In this document: positions 24,764-33,316 of the stretch, one piece after another
Numbering within the stretch: position 1 is the first letter of the stretch
How the letters are laid out: each line of letters opens with the position of its first letter
Assembly (NCBI GenBank): GCA_012719345.1
Contig: JAAYAN010000218.1
Location: 1 to 35,952, forward strand
Source of the DNA: Ignavibacteria bacterium
GTDB taxonomy: Bacteria > Bacteroidota > Ignavibacteria > Ignavibacteriales > Melioribacteraceae
Direction: 5' to 3'
Length of the DNA stretch: 35,952 nt
Program-made: the position numbers and the translations under genes
Notes under the pieces: generated by a model
Database searches by the model: none
What the model was told of the DNA's origin: nothing
What the model saw: only the letters and a program-made list of their open reading frames with translations

Positions 24764-25873
24764 TTATCTCACCTTAAACGAAGCCAGACTTAAAATTGCC
24801 AGAATAAAAGTTATTATATAAAATCTTACTACTATCTTTGGTTCTGCCCATCCTAATAATTCAAAATGATGATGAATAGGAGCCATTTTAAAAACTCTTT
24901 TTCCTTCGCCGTATTTTTTCTTTGTGTATTTAAAGTAAAGTCTTTGAATAATTACTGATACTGTTTCCAAGAAAAAGATTCCGCCAAGTATTGGGATGAG
25001 GAGTTCTTTTTTAATTAAAATTGCAATTATTCCGAAAGCTCCGCCTAAAGCTAACGAGCCGGTATCACCCATAAAAACCTGGGCTGGATAAAAATTAAAC
25101 CACATAAATCCGAGACTTGCACCTATTAAAGCAGCAATAAAAACTGTAAGTTCGCCCGAGCCTGGAAGATATATTATATTAAGATAATCGGAATAAATTG
25201 CATGACCGGTAACATAACTCATAACTCCCAGTGCAGCCATTACAATTACAATTGTACCGATTGCCAAACCATCTAATCCATCAGTTAAATTTACAGCATT
25301 CGATGTTGCAGTAATTATAAACACTACAGCAGGAATGTATAAATATGAGAAATCGAAGTTCATATTTTTGAAAAAAGGCAAAGTGGTTTCTGTAGCATAA
25401 TTAGAAAATTCCGGCATAAAGTAAACAGCAGCACCAACTATCAAACCCACAAATATTTGCCCCATAAGTTTGTAACGCGCAATTAATCCTTTAGGCATTT
25501 TTGTAACTACTTTAAGATAATCATCTAAAAATCCCACACAGCCTAAAAATAATGTGCCGCCAAGAACAAGCTGAATATATGTGCTTCTTATATCTCCCCA
25601 TAAAAGGACAGGAATAGTAACACATAATATTATAATTATTCCACCCATTGTGGGAGTTCCGGATTTTTTAAGATGACTCTGAGGACCATCCTCACGGACA
25701 GTCTGCCCAATCTGCTTTTTGCGTAAATAATCTATAATTTTATCACCGAGATAAAATGCAAGAACGAGGGCTGTAATTGCTGCCAATGCCGAGCGGAAAG
25801 TAATATATTTAAAGAGATTAAATCCCGGAGGTGCAAAACTCGAATTAATAAATTCTAAGAAATAATAAATCAT
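24764..25873 (-). CDS. mraY: phospho-N-acetylmuramoyl-pentapeptide-transferase MraY
   Basis: 369 aa, about 10 membrane helices. Catalytic/metal residues: Asp117-Asp118 in FLDDYLKVV, NLTDGLDG (195-202), FMGDTGSLALG, and MAPIHHHFE near the C-terminus. It transfers phospho-MurNAc-pentapeptide from UDP to undecaprenyl phosphate, making lipid I. The start overlaps the last base of murF. Order murE-murF-mraY-murD is the ancestral dcw order. Confidence 0.98.
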   Translation of the reverse strand: MIYYFLEFINSSFAPPGFNLFKYITFRSALAAITALVLAFYLGDKIIDYLRKKQIGQTVREDGPQSHLKKSGTPTMGGIIIILCVTIPVLLWGDIRSTYIQLVLGGTLFLGCVGFLDDYLKVVTKMPKGLIARYKLMGQIFVGLIVGAAVYFMPEFSNYATETTLPFFKNMNFDFSYLYIPAVVFIITATSNAVNLTDGLDGLAIGTIVIVMAALGVMSYVTGHAIYSDYLNIIYLPGSGELTVFIAALIGASLGFMWFNFYPAQVFMGDTGSLALGGAFGIIAILIKKELLIPILGGIFFLETVSVIIQRLYFKYTKKKYGEGKRVFKMAPIHHHFELLGWAEPKIVVRFYIITFILAILSLASFKVR

Positions 25874-27261
25874 CAGATATATCTCTCCTTTAATAAATCG
25901 GCAAATTCCTCCATTTTCATTCCGCGCGAGCCTTTAAACAACACTGCAGAATTTTTGAAATCGTAATTTCTTAAATATTTTAACAGCGAATCTCTGTCGG
26001 CAAAATGCTGTTTTTCTAATTGTGCTGATTTTAATTTTTCCGATAAGAATTTCATATTTTCACCAATTGATAAAAATATATTTATCCTGGATTTAACTAT
26101 ATTTTCTGCAAGTCCGATATGAAGATTCTTTGCATCTTTACCCAACTCAAACATATCGCCGGCAACAAATATTTTTTTAGGGTATTTTGTTATTTTTTTC
26201 ATCAATTCCAAAGCTGAACGCATTGAATCGGGATTTGAATTATATGTATCATCAATAATCATCAAATCCCGTTTTTTTGTAACATTTAATCTCTTATATA
26301 CAGCTTTAAGTTTTTTCGTACCGGATAATATTTCTTCTTTCGATAATCCCATTTTCAAAGCTACAGTGACTGCAGCAAGATAATTTTTAGCATTCGACTC
26401 ACCGTAAAGAGGAAGTACGGTCTCTATTCTGATTTTACCTTTCAAAATTTCTATCTTTGTTTTCCCGTCATCTGTAAATCCGGTAATTTTCCCTTTTATT
26501 TCCGAATCATTTCCGAATGAATAAGTTGTACGGTTTTTATAATCGGTATTATAGTTTATCAGAAACGGATCATCGTTGTTAATTAATATTTTGCCTTTAT
26601 TTTTAACAGTTTCATCAAGCAAAGCAGATTTTTCTTCAAAAACGCCTTTTCTGTTTTGTAAAAATTCAAGATGCGAATCCCCGATATTTGTTACAAGAGC
26701 TACATCCGGAAGTGCAATTTCGGCGGTATATTTTGTTTCACCGAAATGATTGGTTCCATGCTCCAGAACAATAATTTCGTGTTTCTTTTCGGCGCTTAAA
26801 ATTGTTAGCGGTACCCCTAAATGATTATTATTGTTGGCCTCGGTTTTAAGTACTTTATATTTTTCTGAAAGCAGTGTAGCAATCATTTCTTTGGTTGTAG
26901 TTTTTCCGTTGCTTCCGGTAAGCGAAATTATTTTTACATTAAGTTTTTTGCGCCAAGCATTTGCTAAATATCCGTAAGCCTTAACCGTATCGGGAACGGT
27001 TATAACAGTAACATCTGTATCGCCGCATTTATCAAGTTTGTTTTCATTTATTAAAATTGCCGATGCACCGTTTTCTATAGCAGAAGTAATAAATTCGTGT
27101 CCGTCAAATTTTTCGCCTTCAATCGCTACAAACATCGAGCCTTTTTCTACAATCCGCGAGTCTGTAATAATTTCCTTCACAGGCTTATAGCCGTCCGGAT
27201 TGTATATTACCGATTCCGGCAAATCAAATAAATCCTGAATATTTATTGCTGGTTTAGCCAT
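25873..27261 (-). CDS. murF: UDP-MurNAc-tripeptide--D-alanyl-D-alanine ligase
   Basis: 462 aa Mur ligase. P-loop GSNGKTT at 116-122, ANNNNHLGVPLTIL and DDTYNSNPDSMRSAL are the MurF-specific blocks. It adds D-Ala-D-Ala to the UDP-MurNAc-tripeptide. The gene start lies 19 bp inside the end of murE, so the two are probably translationally coupled. The D-Ala-D-Ala supplier ddl is not in the cluster. Confidence 0.97.
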   Translation of the reverse strand: MAKPAINIQDLFDLPESVIYNPDGYKPVKEIITDSRIVEKGSMFVAIEGEKFDGHEFITSAIENGASAILINENKLDKCGDTDVTVITVPDTVKAYGYLANAWRKKLNVKIISLTGSNGKTTTKEMIATLLSEKYKVLKTEANNNNHLGVPLTILSAEKKHEIIVLEHGTNHFGETKYTAEIALPDVALVTNIGDSHLEFLQNRKGVFEEKSALLDETVKNKGKILINNDDPFLINYNTDYKNRTTYSFGNDSEIKGKITGFTDDGKTKIEILKGKIRIETVLPLYGESNAKNYLAAVTVALKMGLSKEEILSGTKKLKAVYKRLNVTKKRDLMIIDDTYNSNPDSMRSALELMKKITKYPKKIFVAGDMFELGKDAKNLHIGLAENIVKSRINIFLSIGENMKFLSEKLKSAQLEKQHFADRDSLLKYLRNYDFKNSAVLFKGSRGMKMEEFADLLKERYI

Positions 27262-28730
27262 TCTTTAAGATATTTCCCTGCTGTTTCTTTGTCCGAAAAA
27301 AAACTTCTTATTCCATTTATTTCCTGATAATTTTCGTGACCTTTCCCGGCAATTAAAATTACTGCCTCGCTTTTTGAATTGAAGATTGCCGTTTTAATTG
27401 CAATTTCCCTGTTTACAATCACTTCGTAATTATCAGTTTTAATACCTGCTTTAATTTCGTCTATTATTGAATATGGTTCCTCTGTGCGCGGGTTATCGCT
27501 GGTAACAATTGCATAATCGCTCAATCTTGTTGCAATTTCACCCATAACCGGTCTTTTTGTTCTGTCCCTGTCGCCGCCGCAGCCGAATACTGTAACAATC
27601 TGTCTGCTATCTTTATTAATAATGCGTATTGAATTTAGAACTTGCTCCAGACTGTCAGCTGTATGCGAATAATCGACAATTGCAGTTTTACTTCCTGAAT
27701 TTATAACTTCAAAACGTCCGGGAACAGATTCCAAAGCAGCTATCCCTTCAATTATTAGTTTTTCCGTTAGCCCTTCTTGAAAGCCGATTGCAGCAGAAAC
27801 CGAACTGTTATAAGCGTTAAACATTCCTGCGAGATTTGTTCTTATACAAAATTCTTTTGAATTATCAGTTTTAAGTATATACTCTGTACCCGAAAAATCA
27901 ATTTCTATATTTTCAATTTTATAATCTGATTTTTCATTTTTTCCGTAAGAAACAATTTTTGCTTTCGAATCTTTTAATATTTCCACCCAGTGAGTATCAT
28001 CGCAATTAGCAATAATTTTTGCCTCCGGCTTCAAACAATCAAAAAATCTCTTTTTTGCGATGAAATAATTCTTAAAAGTTTTATGGTAATCCATATGATC
28101 GGAAGTAATGTTTGTAAAAACCCCATAATCGAAATCCAATTCATCTGTCCGGAATAAATCAATAGCCACCGAAGATACTTCCATAACACAATATTTGCAG
28201 CCTTCGTCAAGCATCATTTTCATAAGCTGATTTATTTCGTTTGACTGCGGAGTTGTAAGCATTGTTTTAATTTTTCTATCGCCTACGATATTTTCTATTG
28301 TTCCTATAAGTCCGCATTTAAATCCTGCTGTTTCAAACATTTTTTTTAGAAAAAACGTGGTGCTTGTTTTCCCTTTTGTTCCGGTAACTCCTATTAATTT
28401 CAGTTTTTTTGAAGGATGTCCATAAAAGAAATCGGAAATAATCGCCATAGACTTCCGGCTGTTTTCAACTTTTATTTTGAAAATATTATTTTTCCTTAAG
28501 TACTCATCGATATCGTTTTCTGTTTCTTCAACTATAACAGCAGATGCGCCGTTATTTACCGCAGCCTCAATAAAATGATGACCATCAATTTTAAAACCTT
28601 TAATCGCAACAAAAAGAGAATTTTTTGTAACTTTTCTTGAATCGTATTCAATAGAATCTACAAAAATCCCTTCAGGGTTTCCTTCAAAATCATTAAAATT
28701 GCAATATTTTATAATTTCGCTAAGTTTCAT
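27243..28730 (-). CDS. murE: UDP-MurNAc-L-alanyl-D-glutamate--2,6-diaminopimelate ligase
   Basis: 495 aa Mur ligase. P-loop GTKGKT at 117-122, the AK block with the lysine that is carbamylated in the family (Lys226 in YFIAKKRFF), and DNPR at 412-415. DNPR is the signature of enzymes that add meso-diaminopimelate rather than lysine, so the stem peptide is probably mDAP type. Start abuts the ftsI stop (28730/28731). Confidence 0.97.
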   Translation of the reverse strand: MKLSEIIKYCNFNDFEGNPEGIFVDSIEYDSRKVTKNSLFVAIKGFKIDGHHFIEAAVNNGASAVIVEETENDIDEYLRKNNIFKIKVENSRKSMAIISDFFYGHPSKKLKLIGVTGTKGKTSTTFFLKKMFETAGFKCGLIGTIENIVGDRKIKTMLTTPQSNEINQLMKMMLDEGCKYCVMEVSSVAIDLFRTDELDFDYGVFTNITSDHMDYHKTFKNYFIAKKRFFDCLKPEAKIIANCDDTHWVEILKDSKAKIVSYGKNEKSDYKIENIEIDFSGTEYILKTDNSKEFCIRTNLAGMFNAYNSSVSAAIGFQEGLTEKLIIEGIAALESVPGRFEVINSGSKTAIVDYSHTADSLEQVLNSIRIINKDSRQIVTVFGCGGDRDRTKRPVMGEIATRLSDYAIVTSDNPRTEEPYSIIDEIKAGIKTDNYEVIVNREIAIKTAIFNSKSEAVILIAGKGHENYQEINGIRSFFSDKETAGKYLKEWLNQQ

Positions 28731-30749
28731 TCAATTCAGCTTAATTGTGCTTGTTTTTTTATTTGATGAACATTCAAGCAGACAGACTTGCCCGGCATTT
28801 ATTTTTTTACCCGGCTTGATGCTTTGCGCTGATATGTTTCCGCTGCCGGTTATTTTATATTTAATTCCAAGTCTGGTAAGCATTGATATTGCTTCGCGGA
28901 CAGATTTGTTTTGCAAATCGGGCATATAACCCATCGATTTTAGATTATTATCCGTGTTTTCACTTTCATCGCTTTCTTCGGAATAATTGCTTGTTAACAG
29001 CATCGGAACTTCATTTTCTTCTTTTATATCAGCCATAAATTTGTCAAACATATCATTCCTCTTAATTTCTTTTGTGTTTTGAGGAACAAGGCTTTCATCT
29101 GCTTCAAGAATCCGCTGTGCCGTCATTTTAAATATCGGCGCTGCAACAGTGCCTCCGTATTTTCCATTCTGAGGTGAATTAACAAGGATGAAACACACAA
29201 CCTTAGGATTTTCTGCCGGAAAAAATCCAATAAAAGAAGAGTTATAATGGCTTTTTGAGTATTTGTTATCAACCAGTTTCTGCGAAGTACCTGTTTTACC
29301 GCCAACAAGCACATTTTCCAGCCGAGCCATTTTTGCTGTACCTTTTTCAACAACATCTATCATAAAATCTTTAATAAGAGCCGAAGTCTCTTTTGAAATA
29401 ACATTTCGTATCTTGAGCGGCGAATTTTCTTCGGAAATATTCCCGTAACTATTGCGTATTTCCTTTACCGCGTAAGGCTTATAAAGAGTTCCGCCGTTTA
29501 CAAGAGCTGAAAAAGCTGCACACATTTGGATAGGCGTAACAGACACTTCATATCCGAAAGAGAGAAAATACTTTGAAATTTTTGAATAATTTGACGGCTT
29601 TTTCAAAAACCCGTCAGTTTCTCCTGGAAGATCTATATTAGTTGAATTACCGAATCCGAAATCACGAACATATTTATAAAGCGTATTGTCATCTATGCGG
29701 TCAACAAGTTTAACCATTCCTATATTGCTCGATTGCTCCATCACTTCACGAACGCTAAGCATACTGTGTTCGTGCGTATCTTTAATTTTCGCACCTTTTA
29801 CTTTATATATACCGTTTTCGGTATTTATCATTTCTTTTTCTTTTGCCAGACCCTCATTTAAAATAGCCGACATTATAATTGCTTTAAAAGTTGATCCGGG
29901 CTCGTATGTATCGGTCAAAGCAATGTTCCGTCGTATTTCGTTGTTCACAGCATTGTAATTTGCCGGATTATAAAAAGGTGCAGAAGCTAAAGCCAATATC
30001 TCACCGCTGTTTGGATCCATTAAGATACCGATTGCAGATTTTCCGCCAAACTGTTCAAGTCCTTTTACCAGCGACTCCTCAAGAGCACTTTGATAAGTCC
30101 TGTTTATGGTTAAGACAAGAGTTGATCCGTTTTTTGCCGGCTGGGTTAAATTGTCCATTACTGAAACTGTTCTTCCGAGAACATCTCTTTCAAGAAGTCT
30201 TTTCCCTTCTTCTCCTTTAAGATAGGGTTCGTATCTGTTTTCTATTCCGTCTTTGCCTTTCCCTTCTGTATCCACATAGCCTAAAAGATGCGAAGCAAAT
30301 TCCCCGTAAGGATAAAATCTTTTGGATTCTTCTTCCGAAAAAAGTCCTTCCGCAACAAATGATTTAAGTAAAGCTATATTTTCATCACTTACATTGCCTT
30401 CTATTTTTACATTCTTTTTACTTCGTTTTATAAGACTTTTATAATAGCTTTCCCTTTTCTTAAACACTTCCGCAAACTTTTTTACAATCCTGTCAATTCT
30501 GTCTTCATTCATCATTCGTACATCAACAAAATACGAAACACTTTTTTTTGAATAAGCAAGAATATCCCCGTTTCTGTCCATAACAGTTCCACGTACCGGA
30601 ATTATGGTTTCAGTTTTATATTGCTGCCTTTCGGCAAGATACTTATACTTTTCGTGATCTTTTACCTGAATACGGAATAATCCTATTAATATCATCGCTA
30701 AAAAGATACACATCGAAAAGAAAACTAATATTGCTCGGGATTTATTCAT
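28731..30749 (-). CDS. ftsI: septal class B penicillin-binding protein FtsI with C-terminal PASTA domain
   Basis: 672 aa. N-terminal membrane helix (8-28), PBP dimerisation domain (about 50-200, with VRGTVMDRNGDILAYS), and transpeptidase domain: SxxK at Ser286-Lys289 (YEPGSTFKA), SxN at Ser340-Asn342 (SSN), KTG at 485-487 (GGKTGTSQ). It cross-links septal peptidoglycan in the periplasm, partnered with FtsW. Residues about 613-668 form one PASTA module (MPDLQNKSVREAISMLTRLG), which proteobacterial FtsI lacks but many other phyla have. It overlaps ftsL by 8 bp. Confidence 0.97.
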   Translation of the reverse strand: MNKSRAILVFFSMCIFLAMILIGLFRIQVKDHEKYKYLAERQQYKTETIIPVRGTVMDRNGDILAYSKKSVSYFVDVRMMNEDRIDRIVKKFAEVFKKRESYYKSLIKRSKKNVKIEGNVSDENIALLKSFVAEGLFSEEESKRFYPYGEFASHLLGYVDTEGKGKDGIENRYEPYLKGEEGKRLLERDVLGRTVSVMDNLTQPAKNGSTLVLTINRTYQSALEESLVKGLEQFGGKSAIGILMDPNSGEILALASAPFYNPANYNAVNNEIRRNIALTDTYEPGSTFKAIIMSAILNEGLAKEKEMINTENGIYKVKGAKIKDTHEHSMLSVREVMEQSSNIGMVKLVDRIDDNTLYKYVRDFGFGNSTNIDLPGETDGFLKKPSNYSKISKYFLSFGYEVSVTPIQMCAAFSALVNGGTLYKPYAVKEIRNSYGNISEENSPLKIRNVISKETSALIKDFMIDVVEKGTAKMARLENVLVGGKTGTSQKLVDNKYSKSHYNSSFIGFFPAENPKVVCFILVNSPQNGKYGGTVAAPIFKMTAQRILEADESLVPQNTKEIKRNDMFDKFMADIKEENEVPMLLTSNYSEESDESENTDNNLKSMGYMPDLQNKSVREAISMLTRLGIKYKITGSGNISAQSIKPGKKINAGQVCLLECSSNKKTSTIKLN

Positions 30750-31062
30750 ATTTGTTATTTATTACTTCGGATATTTGATCAAGTTGTAATTTATCTATTT
30801 TAATTGTTTCAAATTTTTCAATGCTGCGCACCAATCCCAAATTGTTTTTTGCATACTCTGTAATTCTTTCCTCTGCTGTTAAAAGCTGTATCTGTACTTC
30901 TTTTTCGGAAAGAACGCTTTTTTTTGCCTGCAGCAATTCTTCTTTTTGAACTTTTTCTTTAACCAAAAGTTTAAGCTCGGCAACTAAATAAACATATATT
31001 ATTGCAGCAACTGAAACAATCAATGCCAAAAAGAAACCTATTTTTGCCGGAGTATAATTCAT
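30742..31062 (-). CDS. ftsL: cell-division protein FtsL-like
   Basis: 106 aa bitopic protein: membrane helix at about 8-27 (IGFFLALIVSVAAIIYVYLV) followed by a Lys/Glu/Gln-rich coiled coil (about 30-72) with heptad spacing, then ITEYAKNNLGLVRSIEKFE, the motif of FtsL/DivIC-like proteins. It would join FtsQ and a FtsB partner as a divisome trimer. Sequence identity in this family is low, so the call rests on size, topology and its position between rsmH and ftsI. Confidence 0.85.
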   Translation of the reverse strand: MNYTPAKIGFFLALIVSVAAIIYVYLVAELKLLVKEKVQKEELLQAKKSVLSEKEVQIQLLTAEERITEYAKNNLGLVRSIEKFETIKIDKLQLDQISEVINNKYE

Positions 31063-31065
31063 ATC

Positions 31066-31986
31066 TTAAATTCTCTCTGCGGCGCGTAATTTTGCACTTC
31101 GCGCTCTTTTATTCAGCTTTATTTCTTCTTCAGAAGGGATAACCGGCTTTTTTGTAAGAATTTTAAGCGAAGCTGTTTTACTGCACTGGCAAATAGGAAA
31201 CGATGGCGGACAAATGCAAGTTAAAGCTTCGTTCTTAAAAAATTCTTTAACTTTCCTATCTTCTAAAGAATGATATGTGAGAATAACAAGTCTGCCTCCA
31301 TTATTAAGCAAATCTGTCGCTTTTCCAAGAAACTCTTCCAATTCATCAAGTTCGTTATTAACATATATCCTTAAAGCCTGAAAAACTCGTGAAAGCGATT
31401 TTGCAACAATGTGTGCCGGAATCACTTTTTCTACAATTTCTTTTAGCTGACCGGTTGTTTTAATTGCTGCGTTTTTTCTGTAATCAACAATTTTTTCAGC
31501 AATCTGTCTCGATTTTTTTTCTTCGCCGAACTGATAAATAATATCGGCAATTTCTTCCTTACTGAAAGTATTTATAACTTCATCGGCAGAAATTCCGCTT
31601 GCTTTGTTCATACGCAAATCGAGTTTTGCATCTTCTCTGTAAGTAAACCCCGATTCTTTGTTATCGAGCTGAAAGGAAGAAACTCCGAGATCCGCAAAAA
31701 TTCCGTCAAATCCTTCAATGAACTCTATTTTCGAAATTTTATCAATATCAGTGAACTTTGTATGATATAATTTCATTCTGTTATCAGCATCAAATTTAGC
31801 TTTGCAAAAATTAAAAGCATCGCTGTCTTTATCTGTTCCTACAAGAATCGCTTTTTTACTGAGTTTTGATAATATTTGAGAAGAATGACCACCGAAACCG
31901 ATAGTTCCGTCGAAATAGACGCCAGATTTATTTGTAATCAGATACTCGAGACTCTCATTTAATAAAACCGGTATATGATGCTCCAT
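31066..31986 (-). CDS. rsmH: 16S rRNA (cytosine(1402)-N(4))-methyltransferase
   Basis: 306 aa. HIPVLLNESLEYL at the start, GTIGFGGHSSQIL (SAM-binding motif I, about 27-39), IFADLGVSSFQLDN, and VKSLSRVFQALRIYVNNELDELEEFL-type blocks are diagnostic of RsmH/MraW. It methylates N4 of C1402 in 16S rRNA, using SAM. Ordered directly after mraZ as in most bacteria (1-bp gap), and 3 bp from ftsL. Confidence 0.97.
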   Translation of the reverse strand: MEHHIPVLLNESLEYLITNKSGVYFDGTIGFGGHSSQILSKLSKKAILVGTDKDSDAFNFCKAKFDADNRMKLYHTKFTDIDKISKIEFIEGFDGIFADLGVSSFQLDNKESGFTYREDAKLDLRMNKASGISADEVINTFSKEEIADIIYQFGEEKKSRQIAEKIVDYRKNAAIKTTGQLKEIVEKVIPAHIVAKSLSRVFQALRIYVNNELDELEEFLGKATDLLNNGGRLVILTYHSLEDRKVKEFFKNEALTCICPPSFPICQCSKTASLKILTKKPVIPSEEEIKLNKRARSAKLRAAERI

Positions 31987-31987
31987 T

Positions 31988-32431
31988 TCACTCCAATTTC
32001 ATAACTTTTTGGGCAATATCGCCAAACGATTCCTGCTGCTCATCCAAGTATTTCTGATATATTTCTGGGTTCCAGAGCTCTATTCTGTTCATAGCGCCAA
32101 GTACAAAAACATCTTTTTTTATTCCTGCAAATTCAATAAGATTTTGAGGTACCAACAACCTCGCTTGAGCATCAAGCTGATCTTCCGATGCAAGCTGCAA
32201 AAACATTCTTAAAAACTTGGCGTTTTCCGGATCGAATGTGTTTAATTTCGCAAGTTTTCCTTCAACTAATTCTTTCCACTTATCCATGGGATAAATTTCA
32301 ATGCATTGGCTTGCTCCTCTTGTCATAACAAAAGTATCATTTGCTTCGGGCTTTACGTATTTACGCAATTTAGCCGGAATGCTTATTCTGCCTTTTGAAT
32401 CGATTGAATATGTAAAACTTCCTAAAAACAT
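31988..32431 (-). CDS. mraZ: transcriptional regulator MraZ
   Basis: 147 aa from the ATG at 32431 (MFLGSFTYSIDSKGRISIPA). Two AbrB-like double-psi halves, each with an SxxKGR/DAQARL-type motif (SIDSKGRISIPAK and DAQARLLVPQ), make the family certain. MraZ forms a ring and binds the operator upstream of its own gene to control the dcw operon. A longer frame could start at a TTG at 32482, but that codon lies inside the proposed -10 element and precedes the conserved N-terminus, so I place the start at 32431. GGGGA sits just upstream. Confidence 0.95.
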   Translation of the reverse strand: MFLGSFTYSIDSKGRISIPAKLRKYVKPEANDTFVMTRGASQCIEIYPMDKWKELVEGKLAKLNTFDPENAKFLRMFLQLASEDQLDAQARLLVPQNLIEFAGIKKDVFVLGAMNRIELWNPEIYQKYLDEQQESFGDIAQKVMKLE

Positions 32432-32485
32432 ACATTCCCCACTTTTTGGGAAAATTAAACACTTTTTCCCACTTGCCACCAAAAT
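32432..32485 (-). promoter_or_regulatory. candidate MraZ operator
   Basis: On the minus strand the leader of mraZ reads TGGTGGCAAG, TGGGAAAAAG, TGTTTAATTT, TCCCAAAAAG, TGGGGAATGT, a 10-bp-phased series in which three units begin TGG(G). MraZ operators in other bacteria are TGGGN boxes spaced by 5 nt and a 10-bp period. The similarity is in motif and phasing only. Confidence 0.6.
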
Positions 32486-32510
32486 AACTGTTTTTTTTGG
32501 GCAAAGTCAA
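32480..32510 (-). promoter_or_regulatory. candidate promoter of the dcw operon
   Basis: Minus-strand TTGACT (32505-32510), a 17-nt spacer, and TTATTT (32482-32487) form a -35/-10 pair close to the primary-sigma consensus. The longer TTATTTTG (32480-32487) also resembles the TAnnTTTG -7 element of Bacteroidetes. Transcription would start near 32475, about 45 bp before the mraZ ATG and just upstream of or inside the MraZ operator. Confidence 0.55.
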
Positions 32511-32629
32511 GTATTTTCTGCAAATAAATTGTAATTTTCTGCAAGCATTCTTACGAATTTTTTTTAGGAATTGATTTTAAATGGATTTTTAAATTTAAGC
32601 GGGAATTTTTTGTGAGATTTTAAAATATT

Positions 32630-32705
32630 TGGAGCCATCTATCGGACTTGAACCGATGACCTGCTCATTACGAATGAGCTGCTCTACCAGCTGAGCTAAG
32701 ATGGC
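32630..32705 (-). tRNA. tRNA-Thr (anticodon CGU)
   Basis: A standard 76-nt cloverleaf including an encoded CCA end. Acceptor GCCATCT pairs with AGATGGC. D stem GCTC/GAGC. Anticodon stem GCTCA/TGAGC with loop TTCGTAA gives anticodon CGT (CGU), reading ACG, so tRNA-Thr. T arm ATCGG-TTCAAGT-CCGAT, discriminator T, CCA at 32630-32632. It lies between mraZ and the COX24-like gene on the same strand. Confidence 0.95.
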
Positions 32706-32716
32706 TTCTAAAAGAA

Positions 32717-32812
32717 CTATTTCAATTTCTTTTTATGTCTGTTCTTTCTCAGTCTTTTTTTACGTTTGTGCGTAGCCATTTTATGACGTTTTCTTTTTCT
32801 ACCGCAAGGCAT
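32717..32812 (-). CDS. 31-aa AURKAIP1/COX24-domain basic protein
   Basis: 31 aa, starting MPCGRKRKRHKMATHKRK and continuing as further Lys/Arg/His residues to a final LK. The motif 'MP.G.KRKRHKM.THKRKKRLRKNRHKKK' is the signature I know for the AURKAIP1/COX24 family, related to the mitochondrial small-subunit protein mS38 and to bS22 of actinobacteria. It is therefore likely a ribosome-bound peptide. GGGAGGA lies 8 nt upstream of the ATG. It follows HU by 50 bp and ends 11 bp before tRNA-Thr. Too short for many gene finders. Confidence 0.9.
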   Translation of the reverse strand: MPCGRKRKRHKMATHKRKKRLRKNRHKKKLK

Positions 32813-32862
32813 GCTGAAGTCCTCCCTACTTAATTATTTTATCTATTATCATATCTGTGAAT

Positions 32863-33159
32863 TTATTTCTTTTTATCTTTCATTCCTTTATCAACTGCCA
32901 ATTTGAAATCTTTCGAAAATTTGAATACAGGGACAAAATGTTCAGTTACATAAACTTTTTCGCCTGAACGGGGATTTCGTGCATAACGGGCGCTTTTCTT
33001 TTTAACTTTATAACTTCCAAAGCCTCTTATTTCAATGCCGTTACCTTCGCGTAAAGATTGGATTACAGTATTCAGAAAACCTTCAATAATTGCTTCTGTT
33101 TCAAGCTTTGTAAGTCCTGTTCCCGAGGCAACCTTCTCAACTATATCGGCTTTGGTCAT
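32863..33159 (-). CDS. HU/IHF-family DNA-binding protein
   Basis: 98 aa. The family signature GFGSYKVKKKSARYARNP (about 46-63) includes the N-P pair of the beta-arm tip that intercalates DNA. The N-terminal KADIVEKVASGTGLTKLETEAII is the dimerising helical part. It is expected to bend and compact DNA. HU and IHF cannot be told apart here. An AGGGTG sequence lies 7 nt upstream of the ATG. C-terminal Lys-rich tail DKKK. Confidence 0.95.
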   Translation of the reverse strand: MTKADIVEKVASGTGLTKLETEAIIEGFLNTVIQSLREGNGIEIRGFGSYKVKKKSARYARNPRSGEKVYVTEHFVPVFKFSKDFKLAVDKGMKDKKK

Positions 33160-33204
33160 TTCAGCACCCTGAATTGATTATAAATATTTTTTTCAAATAG
33201 CTTG

Positions 33205-33228
33205 TTAAGATATAAAAAATAATCTTAA
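33205..33228. repeat. 7-bp inverted repeat upstream of the HU-family gene
   Basis: TTAAGAT (33205-33211) and ATCTTAA (33222-33228) with a 10-nt AT spacer, 46 bp upstream of the HU-family ATG. Could be an operator or chance in AT-rich DNA. No T-tract of terminator type. Confidence 0.3.
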
Positions 33229-33316
33229 TTTCAAATTAAATGTTAACTCGCGGTTAAATAAAACATTGTTTTAATTGAAGTTACAGCAGTTTAACGCAAT
33301 TTCTATCTTGAATTTT

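Noticed and set aside
24210-24821. 203-codon plus-strand open frame
   Set aside because: It lies entirely antisense to murD and the end of mraY, and its protein shows no family resemblance. The minus-strand genes are unambiguous.
32432-32482. N-terminal extension of mraZ from a TTG at 32482
   Set aside because: The TTG falls in the -10 element, and the family's conserved N-terminus is MFLGSF at 32431.
32630-32705. tRNA-Thr as phage or island attachment site
   Set aside because: No integrase and no repeated tRNA 3' end was seen nearby.
32632-32706. Alternative tRNA register with acceptor AGCCATC/GATGGCT
   Set aside because: It would leave an extra base between the T stem and acceptor stem and a non-standard discriminator. 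Shifting by one gives a normal acceptor, T discriminator and encoded CCA.
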